Source: JBGQBN01 sp041494805 (GTDB lineage: Bacteria; Acidobacteriota; Terriglobia; Terriglobales; Acidobacteriaceae). Taken from it: a stretch of 64,000 nucleotides of DNA. The translations under genes and the position numbers were made by a program. The notes under the pieces were generated by a model. That model was not told where the DNA came from, made no database searches, and worked only from the letters and a program-made list of their open reading frames with translations. Location: assembly GCA_041494805.1 (NCBI GenBank), contig JBGQBN010000011.1:31198-95197 (forward strand), given 5' to 3'. Positions 1 through 6,528 of the stretch are shown piece by piece; position 1 is the first letter of the stretch; each line of letters opens with the position of its first letter.

Positions 1-960
1 ATTGCCGAGGTTGGCGAGTCGGTTGAATTTGCACGCTCGCGGCATCTCCCTTTATTTGTTCTGGGAGGCGGCAGCAACCTGGTGATTTCCGACGCTGGTT
101 GGCCCGGTCTGGTTCTCAAGCTTGGCATCACGGGAATTGAAGAGTCCACGCAGAACGGCAAATCGCTGTTCGACGTGGGGGCCGGTGAGGAGTGGGACAA
201 GTTCGTAGCCCGCGCCGTGTCGCACAATTGCTCCGGCGTGGAGTGCCTGAGCGGCATCCCAGGAAGCGTGGGCGGCACCCCGGTGCAGAACGTGGGTGCG
301 TACGGGCAGGAAGTGGCTGAGACCGTCGAGTCCGTTCTCGCACAGGACCTAAAGGACGGCCAGCTCCACGAACTTTGCAGCGAGGCATGTGGCTTCAAAT
401 ATCGCACCAGCATCTTCAACACTACCGAGCGCGGACGCTACATCATCCTGCGGGTGAGGTATGCCCTCGCTCCAGGAGGTGACCCGCGCATTCAGTACGC
501 CGACCTGACGAAACATTTCGCAGGCTGGGGTAAAACCCCGACTCTGGCTGATACCCGTGAGGCCGTGCGCCGGATTCGCGCCAGCAAAGCCATGTTGATC
601 ACGCCTGGTGACGAGGACTGCCGCAGCGCCGGCTCCTTCTTCAAGAATCCATTGCTGGCGGCTGACCAGTACCAGGAGCTGACCAAGCGAGCAGCGGCCA
701 AAGGGCTGCAGGTTCCCAGCTATCCGGCGTTGGATGCACAAAAGAAGGTTTCGGCGGCATGGTTGGTGGAGCACTCGGGTTTTAGCAAGGGATATAGCAG
801 CGGGCGCGTCGGTATTTCGCGTAAGCACGCGTTAGCCATCGTCAATCGTGGCGAGGCCACTGCGGCTGATATCGTAGCGTTGAAAGAGCATATCCAGCAG
901 CGCGTGGAGGATATTTGGGGTATCCGCTTGGAGCCGGAACCGGTGTTTGTGGGGTTCTGA
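1..960 (+). CDS. murB: UDP-N-acetylenolpyruvoylglucosamine reductase MurB, 5'-truncated
   Basis: The reading frame is open from base 1, so the start lies left of the window and about 319 residues remain. MurB reduces UDP-GlcNAc-enolpyruvate to UDP-MurNAc with NADPH and FAD in cytoplasmic peptidoglycan precursor synthesis. Visible family motifs are GGGSNL near bases 67-84 (FAD site), IPGSVGGTPVQNVGAYG near bases 256-306, and SAGSFFKNP near bases 628-654, which carries the catalytic Ser. The long C-terminal part with GYSSGRVGIS is like the type I (E. coli-like) enzyme. It converges with the outer-membrane gene on the other strand, with only 10 bases between the stops and no clear terminator. 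Confidence 0.95.
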   Translation: MAEVGESVEFARSRHLPLFVLGGGSNLVISDAGWPGLVLKLGITGIEESTQNGKSLFDVGAGEEWDKFVARAVSHNCSGVECLSGIPGSVGGTPVQNVGAYGQEVAETVESVLAQDLKDGQLHELCSEACGFKYRTSIFNTTERGRYIILRVRYALAPGGDPRIQYADLTKHFAGWGKTPTLADTREAVRRIRASKAMLITPGDEDCRSAGSFFKNPLLAADQYQELTKRAAAKGLQVPSYPALDAQKKVSAAWLVEHSGFSKGYSSGRVGISRKHALAIVNRGEATAADIVALKEHIQQRVEDIWGIRLEPEPVFVGF

Positions 961-970
961 AGGGGCAGTT

Positions 971-1849
971 TCACTTCCCGGGCAACTTGCGGAAGGGATG
1001 TTCGAAGCTGAGATAGAGGAGAATGCCCTTTTCTCCAGCACTGGGACCCACGCCGAAGGGCACGCCGATTCCCGGGACGATCTGGAGTCCGTTCCCGAAG
1101 TTGTACGCCCAGCGGATGCCAGGGTTCAGGTAAAGGGAATTCGACCACTCCGTCTTGTCGTGGGCCACCACGGACTGCGAACTGGCAAAGACGGTTTCTA
1201 ACATCACGTTGAAGCGCGGGTGGGCCAACCAGATTAAGCTTTGTCCTAGGTTGTAACCGGAAGTGAAGGCGCGCTCGCCTACGGCATCTTGCGCATGAGG
1301 GACGAAGGTTGCACCGGCATTCCAATGGCTGACCAGTTTGGGATTCAAGACTACGCTGAGCGGAAGACTGGTCTGCACACCGAAACCTCCCGCACCACGG
1401 CCGTTCGCGGAATCGCCCGTGGGGAACATGAGGCTAAGACGAGGTGCGAAGGCTACCCGGGCATTTCCGTCTCCTAACAACTGGTAGCGATAGTTCAGGA
1501 GGACATCGCCGATTCCCGCACCGCAGCCGGAGAATGCTCCTGCATGTAGAACGGGCAGGGTGTAGCTGAGCTGGTGACGCGCGTCGCCGGGCACGGGCCA
1601 CTCCTGAGTAAAGGTATAGACCCAGTCCTGGCTGTTCCAGAAACGCGTGAAGCTGGAGATGTGTTGCACCACACCGAAGTTCTGGTTGTAGGCCTCTTCG
1701 ACCAGAAAGCTGTTGTCCTGGATGGAGGGCGGAGCAGAGGTGGAAGAATCCTTTTGGCCGAAGGAATGGACGCAAAGCAGGACAATTACGACCAAAGGGA
1801 ACCAGCCAGCAAGACGTGTCCCGCGAAGGCCGCTCCATGGATTAACCAT
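971..1849 (-). CDS. Outer-membrane beta-barrel protein (transporter/MetA-pathway-like family)
   Basis: The protein has about 292 residues. Residues 10-32 form a signal peptide (hydrophobic run LAGWFPLVVIVLLCV, then HSFGQ). The rest alternates in the manner of beta strands, with many Gly and aromatic residues and repeated turn-strand units, and ends in LYLSFEHPF, a C-terminal aromatic strand typical of BAM-inserted barrels. It resembles the putative MetA-pathway phenol degradation / transporter family (PF13557-like), whose substrates are mostly unknown. A longer frame opens at 1987, but the signal peptide fixes ATG 1849 as the likely start. A promoter directly abuts that ATG, so the mRNA may be leaderless. 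It is probably monocistronic. Confidence 0.7.
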   Translation of the reverse strand: MVNPWSGLRGTRLAGWFPLVVIVLLCVHSFGQKDSSTSAPPSIQDNSFLVEEAYNQNFGVVQHISSFTRFWNSQDWVYTFTQEWPVPGDARHQLSYTLPVLHAGAFSGCGAGIGDVLLNYRYQLLGDGNARVAFAPRLSLMFPTGDSANGRGAGGFGVQTSLPLSVVLNPKLVSHWNAGATFVPHAQDAVGERAFTSGYNLGQSLIWLAHPRFNVMLETVFASSQSVVAHDKTEWSNSLYLNPGIRWAYNFGNGLQIVPGIGVPFGVGPSAGEKGILLYLSFEHPFRKLPGK

Positions 1850-1854
1850 GATTA

Positions 1855-1884
1855 AGTAAAGCACATAATCCTTGGTTAACTCAA
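1855..1884 (-). promoter_or_regulatory. Predicted sigma-70 promoter abutting the barrel-protein ATG
   Basis: On the minus strand, TTGAGT (1884-1879), an 18-base spacer and TTTACT (1860-1855) lie 5 bases before the ATG at 1849. The expected transcription start falls on or next to the ATG, and there is no Shine-Dalgarno sequence. This is inference from consensus matches (4 of 6 in each box). Confidence 0.4.
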
Positions 1885-1983
1885 ATGGGAGGCGGCGCTG
1901 CCCCGGGTCGCAACCCTGATTATTGTGTACCCCCGTGCGTGGGGAGGGCTGAACGACCCGGCACCGGCAGCGGCCGCCTCTTC

Positions 1984-2682
1984 TCACCTATCGGCCAACC
2001 GGGCAGCTTCTTTAAAGATGCGCTTGAACATCGTGCGGGTGAGTTTCCCCGTCTGGGTATTTTGGTTCGACGGATGGTAAGAGGCCAGCAAGGTCTTGCC
2101 GTCCGGCATTTGGTACTTGGCGCCATGCCGGAAAATATAGGGCTTCTTGCTGGAAAGCTGCCCACGACGCTTAAGGTAGTTGAGATAAGCCTCAAAGCCA
2201 ATTCTCCCCAGGGCCACCACTACTTTTACTCTTGCGAGTCCATTCATTTCGCGGTCAAGGTAGGCCGCGCAGTTTACCAACTCCTGCGGCAGCGGTTTAT
2301 TGTCCGGCGGAGCACAACGCACAGCGGCGGTAATATAGAGATCTTTCAGTTTGAGTCCGTCGTTCCGGTCGGTGGCGTTGGGCTGATTCGAGAATGCCGT
2401 TTCGCACAGGATGGGAAACATGAAGGTGCCTGAGGCATCGCCGGTAAATGGTCGTCCGGTGCGATTCGAGCCATGGGCACCCGGAGCCAGACCGAGAACC
2501 AGAACGCGGGCGTTGGGATCGCCAAAGCCAGGGACGGGTTTTCCCCAGTACTCCCAGTCGCGGTAGGCGCGGCGCTTCTCGCGTGCGATTTGTTCGCGAT
2601 ACGCAACCAGGCGCGGGCAGCGAGTGCAGGCGGTGACTTCGCGGTTGAGTTGGGAAAGCCATGGAGGACAGGCGTCGGGCAT
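1984..2682 (-). CDS. Uracil-DNA glycosylase, family 5 (UDGb type), Fe-S
   Basis: This 232-residue enzyme should remove uracil, and in family 5 also some deaminated purines, from DNA in base-excision repair. Motif 1 is GLAPGAHGSNRTGRPFTGD (residues 64-82), with the family-5 pattern lacking the polar catalytic residue of family 1. Motif 2 is HPSNQNTQTG (203-212). Cys19, Cys22, Cys123 and Cys138 have the spacing expected for the 4Fe-4S cluster of families 4 and 5. The length fits family 5. The gene stands alone on the minus strand; the next features upstream are a 31-codon ORF on the same strand and the tig promoter. Confidence 0.9.
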   Translation of the reverse strand: MPDACPPWLSQLNREVTACTRCPRLVAYREQIAREKRRAYRDWEYWGKPVPGFGDPNARVLVLGLAPGAHGSNRTGRPFTGDASGTFMFPILCETAFSNQPNATDRNDGLKLKDLYITAAVRCAPPDNKPLPQELVNCAAYLDREMNGLARVKVVVALGRIGFEAYLNYLKRRGQLSSKKPYIFRHGAKYQMPDGKTLLASYHPSNQNTQTGKLTRTMFKRIFKEAARLADR

Positions 2683-2732
2683 CGGACCTCGGGCGGCGTC
2701 AAGGTTAGAACCGTTATATCATCCGTTGTGCC

Positions 2733-2828
2733 CTATTTCGCCGCGGAAAGCTCTGCGGTGGAAATCAGAAAAATCCCCAAAAAAGAGGCGAGCCATGCCC
2801 GTCCGGCGATTGCGCGGAAGTGCCGCAT
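2733..2828 (-). CDS. Small ORF, 31 residues, single hydrophobic segment
   Basis: An ATG at 2828 follows a GGAGG Shine-Dalgarno sequence (7 bases between) and opens 31 codons to a TAG. The peptide has a basic N-terminus (MRHFRAIAGR) and a hydrophobic stretch AWLASFLGIFLIS, then a short polar tail ending SAAK. It reads like a tiny membrane protein or a bare signal peptide. It sits 50 bases upstream of the uracil-DNA glycosylase start on the same strand and could be co-transcribed or act as a leader peptide. No homologue is recognised. The near-consensus ribosome site, uncommon in this window, is the main reason to list it. Confidence 0.4.
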   Translation of the reverse strand: MRHFRAIAGRAWLASFLGIFLISTAELSAAK

Positions 2829-3003
2829 GGGAACCTCCAAATGTTTAGATCGATCAGGATGCCGAGGGAAGAAATACTCTGAGGGCCGAAGGACGGTTAA
2901 ACACTACTACGCGGATATCCGGTTTGCAACCCGGGGGGGTGAACGCGGTGGATTGAGGCTGAGTGTTCCCAAGAGCTCGGTACGAGAGTAATCCCCCACG
3001 GGT

Positions 3004-3032
3004 TTGACGCTGCCCTTCTCTGTCTTTACACT
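3004..3032 (+). promoter_or_regulatory. Predicted sigma-70 promoter of tig
   Basis: TTGACG (3004-3009), a 17-base spacer and TACACT (3027-3032) match sigma-70 boxes at 5 of 6 and 4 of 6 positions. The expected transcription start is about 3038-3040, at the GTG proposed here as the tig start. A TTG that could extend the tig frame upstream is itself the first three bases of the -35 box. Confidence 0.5.
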
Positions 3033-3039
3033 CAAATAT

Positions 3040-4308
3040 GTGAGTCCTACCGAAACCAGCAGCAACACAAAACGGGAGATTCAGGTCGAGATTCCAGCCG
3101 AGGAAGTTGCCCGCGAGACCGAGTCGCTGATCCAGAAATATCAGAAAGTCGCCCGGCTGCCCGGATTCCGCCGCGGGCATGTGCCCCCCTCCATCATCCG
3201 GCAGCGCTTCGCCCAGGACATCAAGAACGATGTCGTCGATGCGCTGGTGCCGCGCTATTTCCGCAAGGAAGCCGACAAGCTGGGGTTGATGCCCGTTTCG
3301 CAGCCTCGGGTGACCGATCTGCACCTGAACGAAAATGAGCCGTTGCGTTTTAAGGCCAGCTTCGAAGTGATGCCGGAAATCAAGGCTGAGGGCTACAAAG
3401 AGCTGCGCGCCGATAAGCCCACTGTTTCGGTCACAGATGAAGAAGTCGAACAGTCGCTGAATGGCCTGCGGGAGCAGCACGCTACTTTCACTTCGATAGA
3501 AGGCAGAGCTCTGGCCGATGCTGATTTTGCCCAGGTCTCGCTCGATGGTAAGCCCAAAGAAGGCGAAGGCAATCCGGTTCACATGGATGACATTCTGGTC
3601 GAGATCGGCGGCAAGAACACCATGCCCGAGTTCACCGAGAACCTGCGGGCAGCCAACGCCGGCGACGAGCGCAGTTTTGACGTGACTTACCCACCCGACG
3701 CGTCTGACCAGAGGCTGGCGGGAAGGACCCTCACTTACACGGTGAGAGTGCAGTCCATCAAGCAGAAGAGCCTGCCGGAGCTGAACGATCAATTCGCCAA
3801 GGAACTGGGAGAGTTCGGCAACCTGGATGAAGTACGGAAGCGCATTCGTGAAGGCATGGAAGAGGAGCGGACACACGCCGCCCAGCACGAAGCGAAAGAC
3901 AAGCTGGTTGCCGAGCTGGTGAAGCGCAACGAATTTGAAGTACCCGAAGCGCTAGTGGAACGCCAGATTGATCTGCGGCTGGAGCGCGGGTTGCGGGCAC
4001 TGGCGGCACAGGGCATGAAGCCCGAAGACATCAAGAAAATGAACTTCAACCGGTTGCGTGCTGGCCAGAGGGAGCAGGCGTTGCAAGAAGTAAAGGCTTC
4101 ACTGTTGTTGGAAAAGATTGCCGAGGAGGAAAAGATCGAAGTCAGCGATGCGGAGATCGACACGGAAGTCGAGTCCCTGGCGAAACAGTCAAAACAGACG
4201 CCGGCAGCGATCCGGGCTCGTTTGACACGCGATGGGGCGCTCGATAGAATCCGAAGTAGAATCCGCAGCGAAAAGACCCTCGATTTCTTGTATCACCAGT
4301 CCGCGTAA
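3040..4308 (+). CDS. tig: Trigger factor, ribosome-associated chaperone and prolyl isomerase
   Basis: Trigger factor binds at the ribosome exit and folds nascent chains. About 422 residues run from GTG 3040. The N-terminal ribosome-binding domain contains GFRRGHVP, the signature for docking on L23. A PPIase (FKBP-like) middle domain covers roughly residues 150-235, and the long helical C-terminal chaperone domain follows, with the charged stretch ending in LDFLYHQSA. The frame can be extended to TTG 3004, but that TTG lies in a predicted -35 box and the added residues do not look like the family. The gene heads the conserved tig-clpP-clpX-lon protein quality-control block. No ribosome site precedes the start, in line with a leaderless mRNA. 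Confidence 0.93.
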   Translation: MSPTETSSNTKREIQVEIPAEEVARETESLIQKYQKVARLPGFRRGHVPPSIIRQRFAQDIKNDVVDALVPRYFRKEADKLGLMPVSQPRVTDLHLNENEPLRFKASFEVMPEIKAEGYKELRADKPTVSVTDEEVEQSLNGLREQHATFTSIEGRALADADFAQVSLDGKPKEGEGNPVHMDDILVEIGGKNTMPEFTENLRAANAGDERSFDVTYPPDASDQRLAGRTLTYTVRVQSIKQKSLPELNDQFAKELGEFGNLDEVRKRIREGMEEERTHAAQHEAKDKLVAELVKRNEFEVPEALVERQIDLRLERGLRALAAQGMKPEDIKKMNFNRLRAGQREQALQEVKASLLLEKIAEEEKIEVSDAEIDTEVESLAKQSKQTPAAIRARLTRDGALDRIRSRIRSEKTLDFLYHQSA

Positions 4309-4363
4309 GCGGACCACTTTCGACCCCCCCTAGGCCACGTATCTTGGGGCAGGAGTGTGGCAG

Positions 4364-4972
4364 GTGAATGTGAACGAACCAAAGATGATGCTGGTGCCCA
4401 TGGTCATCGAGCAGACCGGGCGAGGCGAGCGCGCGTATGACATTTATTCCCGGCTGCTGCGGGACAACATTATTTTTATTGGCACGCCGATTGACGACAA
4501 CATCGCCAACCTGGTGATTGCGCAGATGCTGTTCCTGGCGCAGGAAGACCCGGAGAAGGACATCCAGCTCTACGTCAATTCTCCAGGAGGGTCGATCACG
4601 GCGGGCATGGCGATTTACGACACCATGCAGTACGTGAAGAACGATGTTACGACCATCTGCATCGGCCAGGCGGCCAGCATGGCAGCGTTACTGCTGGCGG
4701 CGGGAGAACCGAAGAAGCGGCTGGCACTGCCGAATTCGCGGATTCTAATCCACCAGCCCTCCATGGGTGGCCTTTCGGGCCAAGCCACGGACATTGACAT
4801 CCATGCCCGGGAAATCTTGCGTATGCGGGAGATTACAAACCAGTTGCTGGCCAAACACAGCGGCCAAAAGCTGGAAAAGGTGGAGAAAGACGTGGAGCGC
4901 GACTTCATCATGAACGCGCAACAGGCGAAGGAATACGGAATCATAGACGATATCATCTATAAGACGAGATAA
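4364..4972 (+). CDS. clpP: ATP-dependent Clp protease proteolytic subunit ClpP
   Basis: ClpP is the serine-peptidase barrel that degrades proteins unfolded by ClpX. With GTG 4364 as start it has 202 residues, near the usual length. The triad is Ser105 in GQAASMAA, His130 in RILIHQPSMGG and Asp180 in ERDF, spaced as in E. coli ClpP. The start is chosen because AGGAG at 4351-4355 lies 8 bases before this GTG; the upstream in-frame GTG at 4355 overlaps that site, and GTG 4370 is a second option. It lies 55 bases after tig and 122 bases before clpX, in the classical order, and is likely co-transcribed with them. Confidence 0.95.
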   Translation: MNVNEPKMMLVPMVIEQTGRGERAYDIYSRLLRDNIIFIGTPIDDNIANLVIAQMLFLAQEDPEKDIQLYVNSPGGSITAGMAIYDTMQYVKNDVTTICIGQAASMAALLLAAGEPKKRLALPNSRILIHQPSMGGLSGQATDIDIHAREILRMREITNQLLAKHSGQKLEKVEKDVERDFIMNAQQAKEYGIIDDIIYKTR

Positions 4973-5094
4973 GGGTATGATCGGGTTTCTGCCGACCGGT
5001 TTCCTGGAACTCTCGGCGTGAAACGATCTCTCCCCGCGACCGGGTGCAAGGTGCCTTGGATTTGGAGAGACGGCGGCAAAAGGAGCAAAGCCGA

Positions 5095-6372
5095 GTGAAA
5101 AACAGGACCGGCACCGAAGAGATATTGCGCTGTTCGTTCTGCCATAAATCGCAGGACGCGGTGGCCAAGCTGATTTCGTCCCCCAGCGATTATCCCCGGG
5201 CCTACATTTGCGACGAGTGTGTGGCGGTCTGTAATTCCATCCTGGAAGATGACCGAACCGCTACCCCTCCTGCCTCCACTCCCAACCAGCTTCCCAAGCC
5301 CCAGGAAGTCAAGACCTTCCTGGACGAGTACGTGATTGGCCAGGAGCAGACCAAGAAGAAACTGGCGGTGGCGGTTTACAACCACTACAAGCGGATTTAC
5401 ATGAACCGGCAGCGCAGCGGCGACGGGGTCGAACTGACCAAGTCGAACATCATGCTGATCGGGCCGACGGGAACGGGCAAGACGCTGATGGCCCAGACCC
5501 TGGCCCGCATGCTGGACGTTCCCTTCGCCATCGTGGACGCCACCACCCTGACGGAAGCGGGCTACGTCGGCGAGGACGTGGAGAACATCATCCTCAAACT
5601 ACTGCAGTCGGCTGACGGTGATGTGGGGCGCGCCCAGACCGGGATCATCTACATCGATGAGGTGGACAAGATCGGGCGGAAGGATGAGAATCCATCGATC
5701 ACTCGCGACGTTTCCGGCGAGGGTGTGCAGCAGGCATTGCTGAAGATCCTGGAAGGGACCATTGCTAACGTGCCGCCACAGGGCGGGCGCAAGCATCCCC
5801 ACCAGGAGTTCACTCCCGTTGATACCACCAACATTCTGTTCATCTGCGGCGGGGCTTTCGTCGGGTTGGAGAAGATTATCGGGCGGCGTGTAGGCAAGAA
5901 GTCGCTGGGCTTCAAAGTAGGTGAAGAAAGCGAAAAGGAAGAGGTTTCCACCAACCGCAAACGGAGTTTCGAACTGCTCAGCGACGTGCAGCCCGAGGAC
6001 CTGATCAAGTTTGGGCTGATCCCCGAGTTTGTGGGGCGCCTGCCGGTGGTCGGCGTGCTCGAAGACCTGGACGAGTTCGCGCTGATCGAAATCCTTACCC
6101 GCCCCAAGAACGCCATCATCAAGCAGTATCAGAGGCTATTCGAATTTGAGAATGTGCGGCTGAAGTTCAGTGAGGATGCCCTGCGGGCGATCGCGCGCCA
6201 GGCCATGGCTCGCAAAGTGGGTGCGCGCGGCTTGCGCATGATCCTGGAAGAGCTGATGCTCGACCTCATGTTCCACCTGCCCAGCCAGAAGAAGGTCAAG
6301 GAATTCGAAGTGACAAGGGAGATGGTGGAGAAACGCAGCGTTACACTCGCTATGATGGAGAAGGCAGGATAG
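5095..6372 (+). CDS. clpX: ATP-dependent Clp protease ATPase subunit ClpX
   Basis: ClpX is the AAA+ unfoldase partner of ClpP. The 425 residues match the family length. A zinc-binding domain has Cys13, Cys16, Cys39 and Cys42. Walker A is GPTGTGKT (123-130), the pore loop GYVGED follows, Walker B is in IIYIDEVDKI, and the RKH-loop region and C-terminal D2 small domain are present. The start is GTG 5095, because AGGAG at 5081-5085 lies 9 bases upstream and the product then begins MKNRTGTEEIL, as in relatives. An earlier in-frame GTG at 5044 lacks such support. The gene is followed by a REPIN-like element, then lon. Confidence 0.96.
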   Translation: MKNRTGTEEILRCSFCHKSQDAVAKLISSPSDYPRAYICDECVAVCNSILEDDRTATPPASTPNQLPKPQEVKTFLDEYVIGQEQTKKKLAVAVYNHYKRIYMNRQRSGDGVELTKSNIMLIGPTGTGKTLMAQTLARMLDVPFAIVDATTLTEAGYVGEDVENIILKLLQSADGDVGRAQTGIIYIDEVDKIGRKDENPSITRDVSGEGVQQALLKILEGTIANVPPQGGRKHPHQEFTPVDTTNILFICGGAFVGLEKIIGRRVGKKSLGFKVGEESEKEEVSTNRKRSFELLSDVQPEDLIKFGLIPEFVGRLPVVGVLEDLDEFALIEILTRPKNAIIKQYQRLFEFENVRLKFSEDALRAIARQAMARKVGARGLRMILEELMLDLMFHLPSQKKVKEFEVTREMVEKRSVTLAMMEKAG

Positions 6373-6385
6373 TATTGCAGATTCA

Positions 6386-6489
6386 TGTAGAGACGTAGCT
6401 TGCTACGTCTCGCTTGCCATGGACAAGGATTGAAACGCGAAGGGAACCGCTGCGGCGCAGAGAGAGACGTTGCCAGCAACGTCTCTACA
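6386..6489. repeat. REPIN-like paired-hairpin element between clpX and lon
   Basis: Two hairpins lie in 104 bases. The first has a 10-bp stem GAGACGTAGC/GCTACGTCTC (6390-6411, loop TT). The second has an 11-bp stem AGAGACGTTGC/GCAACGTCTCT (6463-6486, loop CA). The ends TGTAGAGACGT (6386-6396) and ACGTCTCTACA (6479-6489) are perfect inverted repeats of each other, so the two units are in opposite orientation. This is the arrangement of REPIN or small MITE-like elements. It could also stabilise or attenuate transcript between clpX and lon. Confidence 0.65.
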
Positions 6490-6528
6490 AATGTTGCGAT
6501 GGCCGAAGACCAGTAGTTCGGAGAATTA

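Noticed and set aside
3004..3039. TTG 3004 as the tig start
   Set aside because: It lies inside the predicted -35 box and adds 12 residues without family resemblance.
2854..3888. 344-codon minus-strand ORF
   Set aside because: Antisense to tig and across its promoter; no domain is visible.
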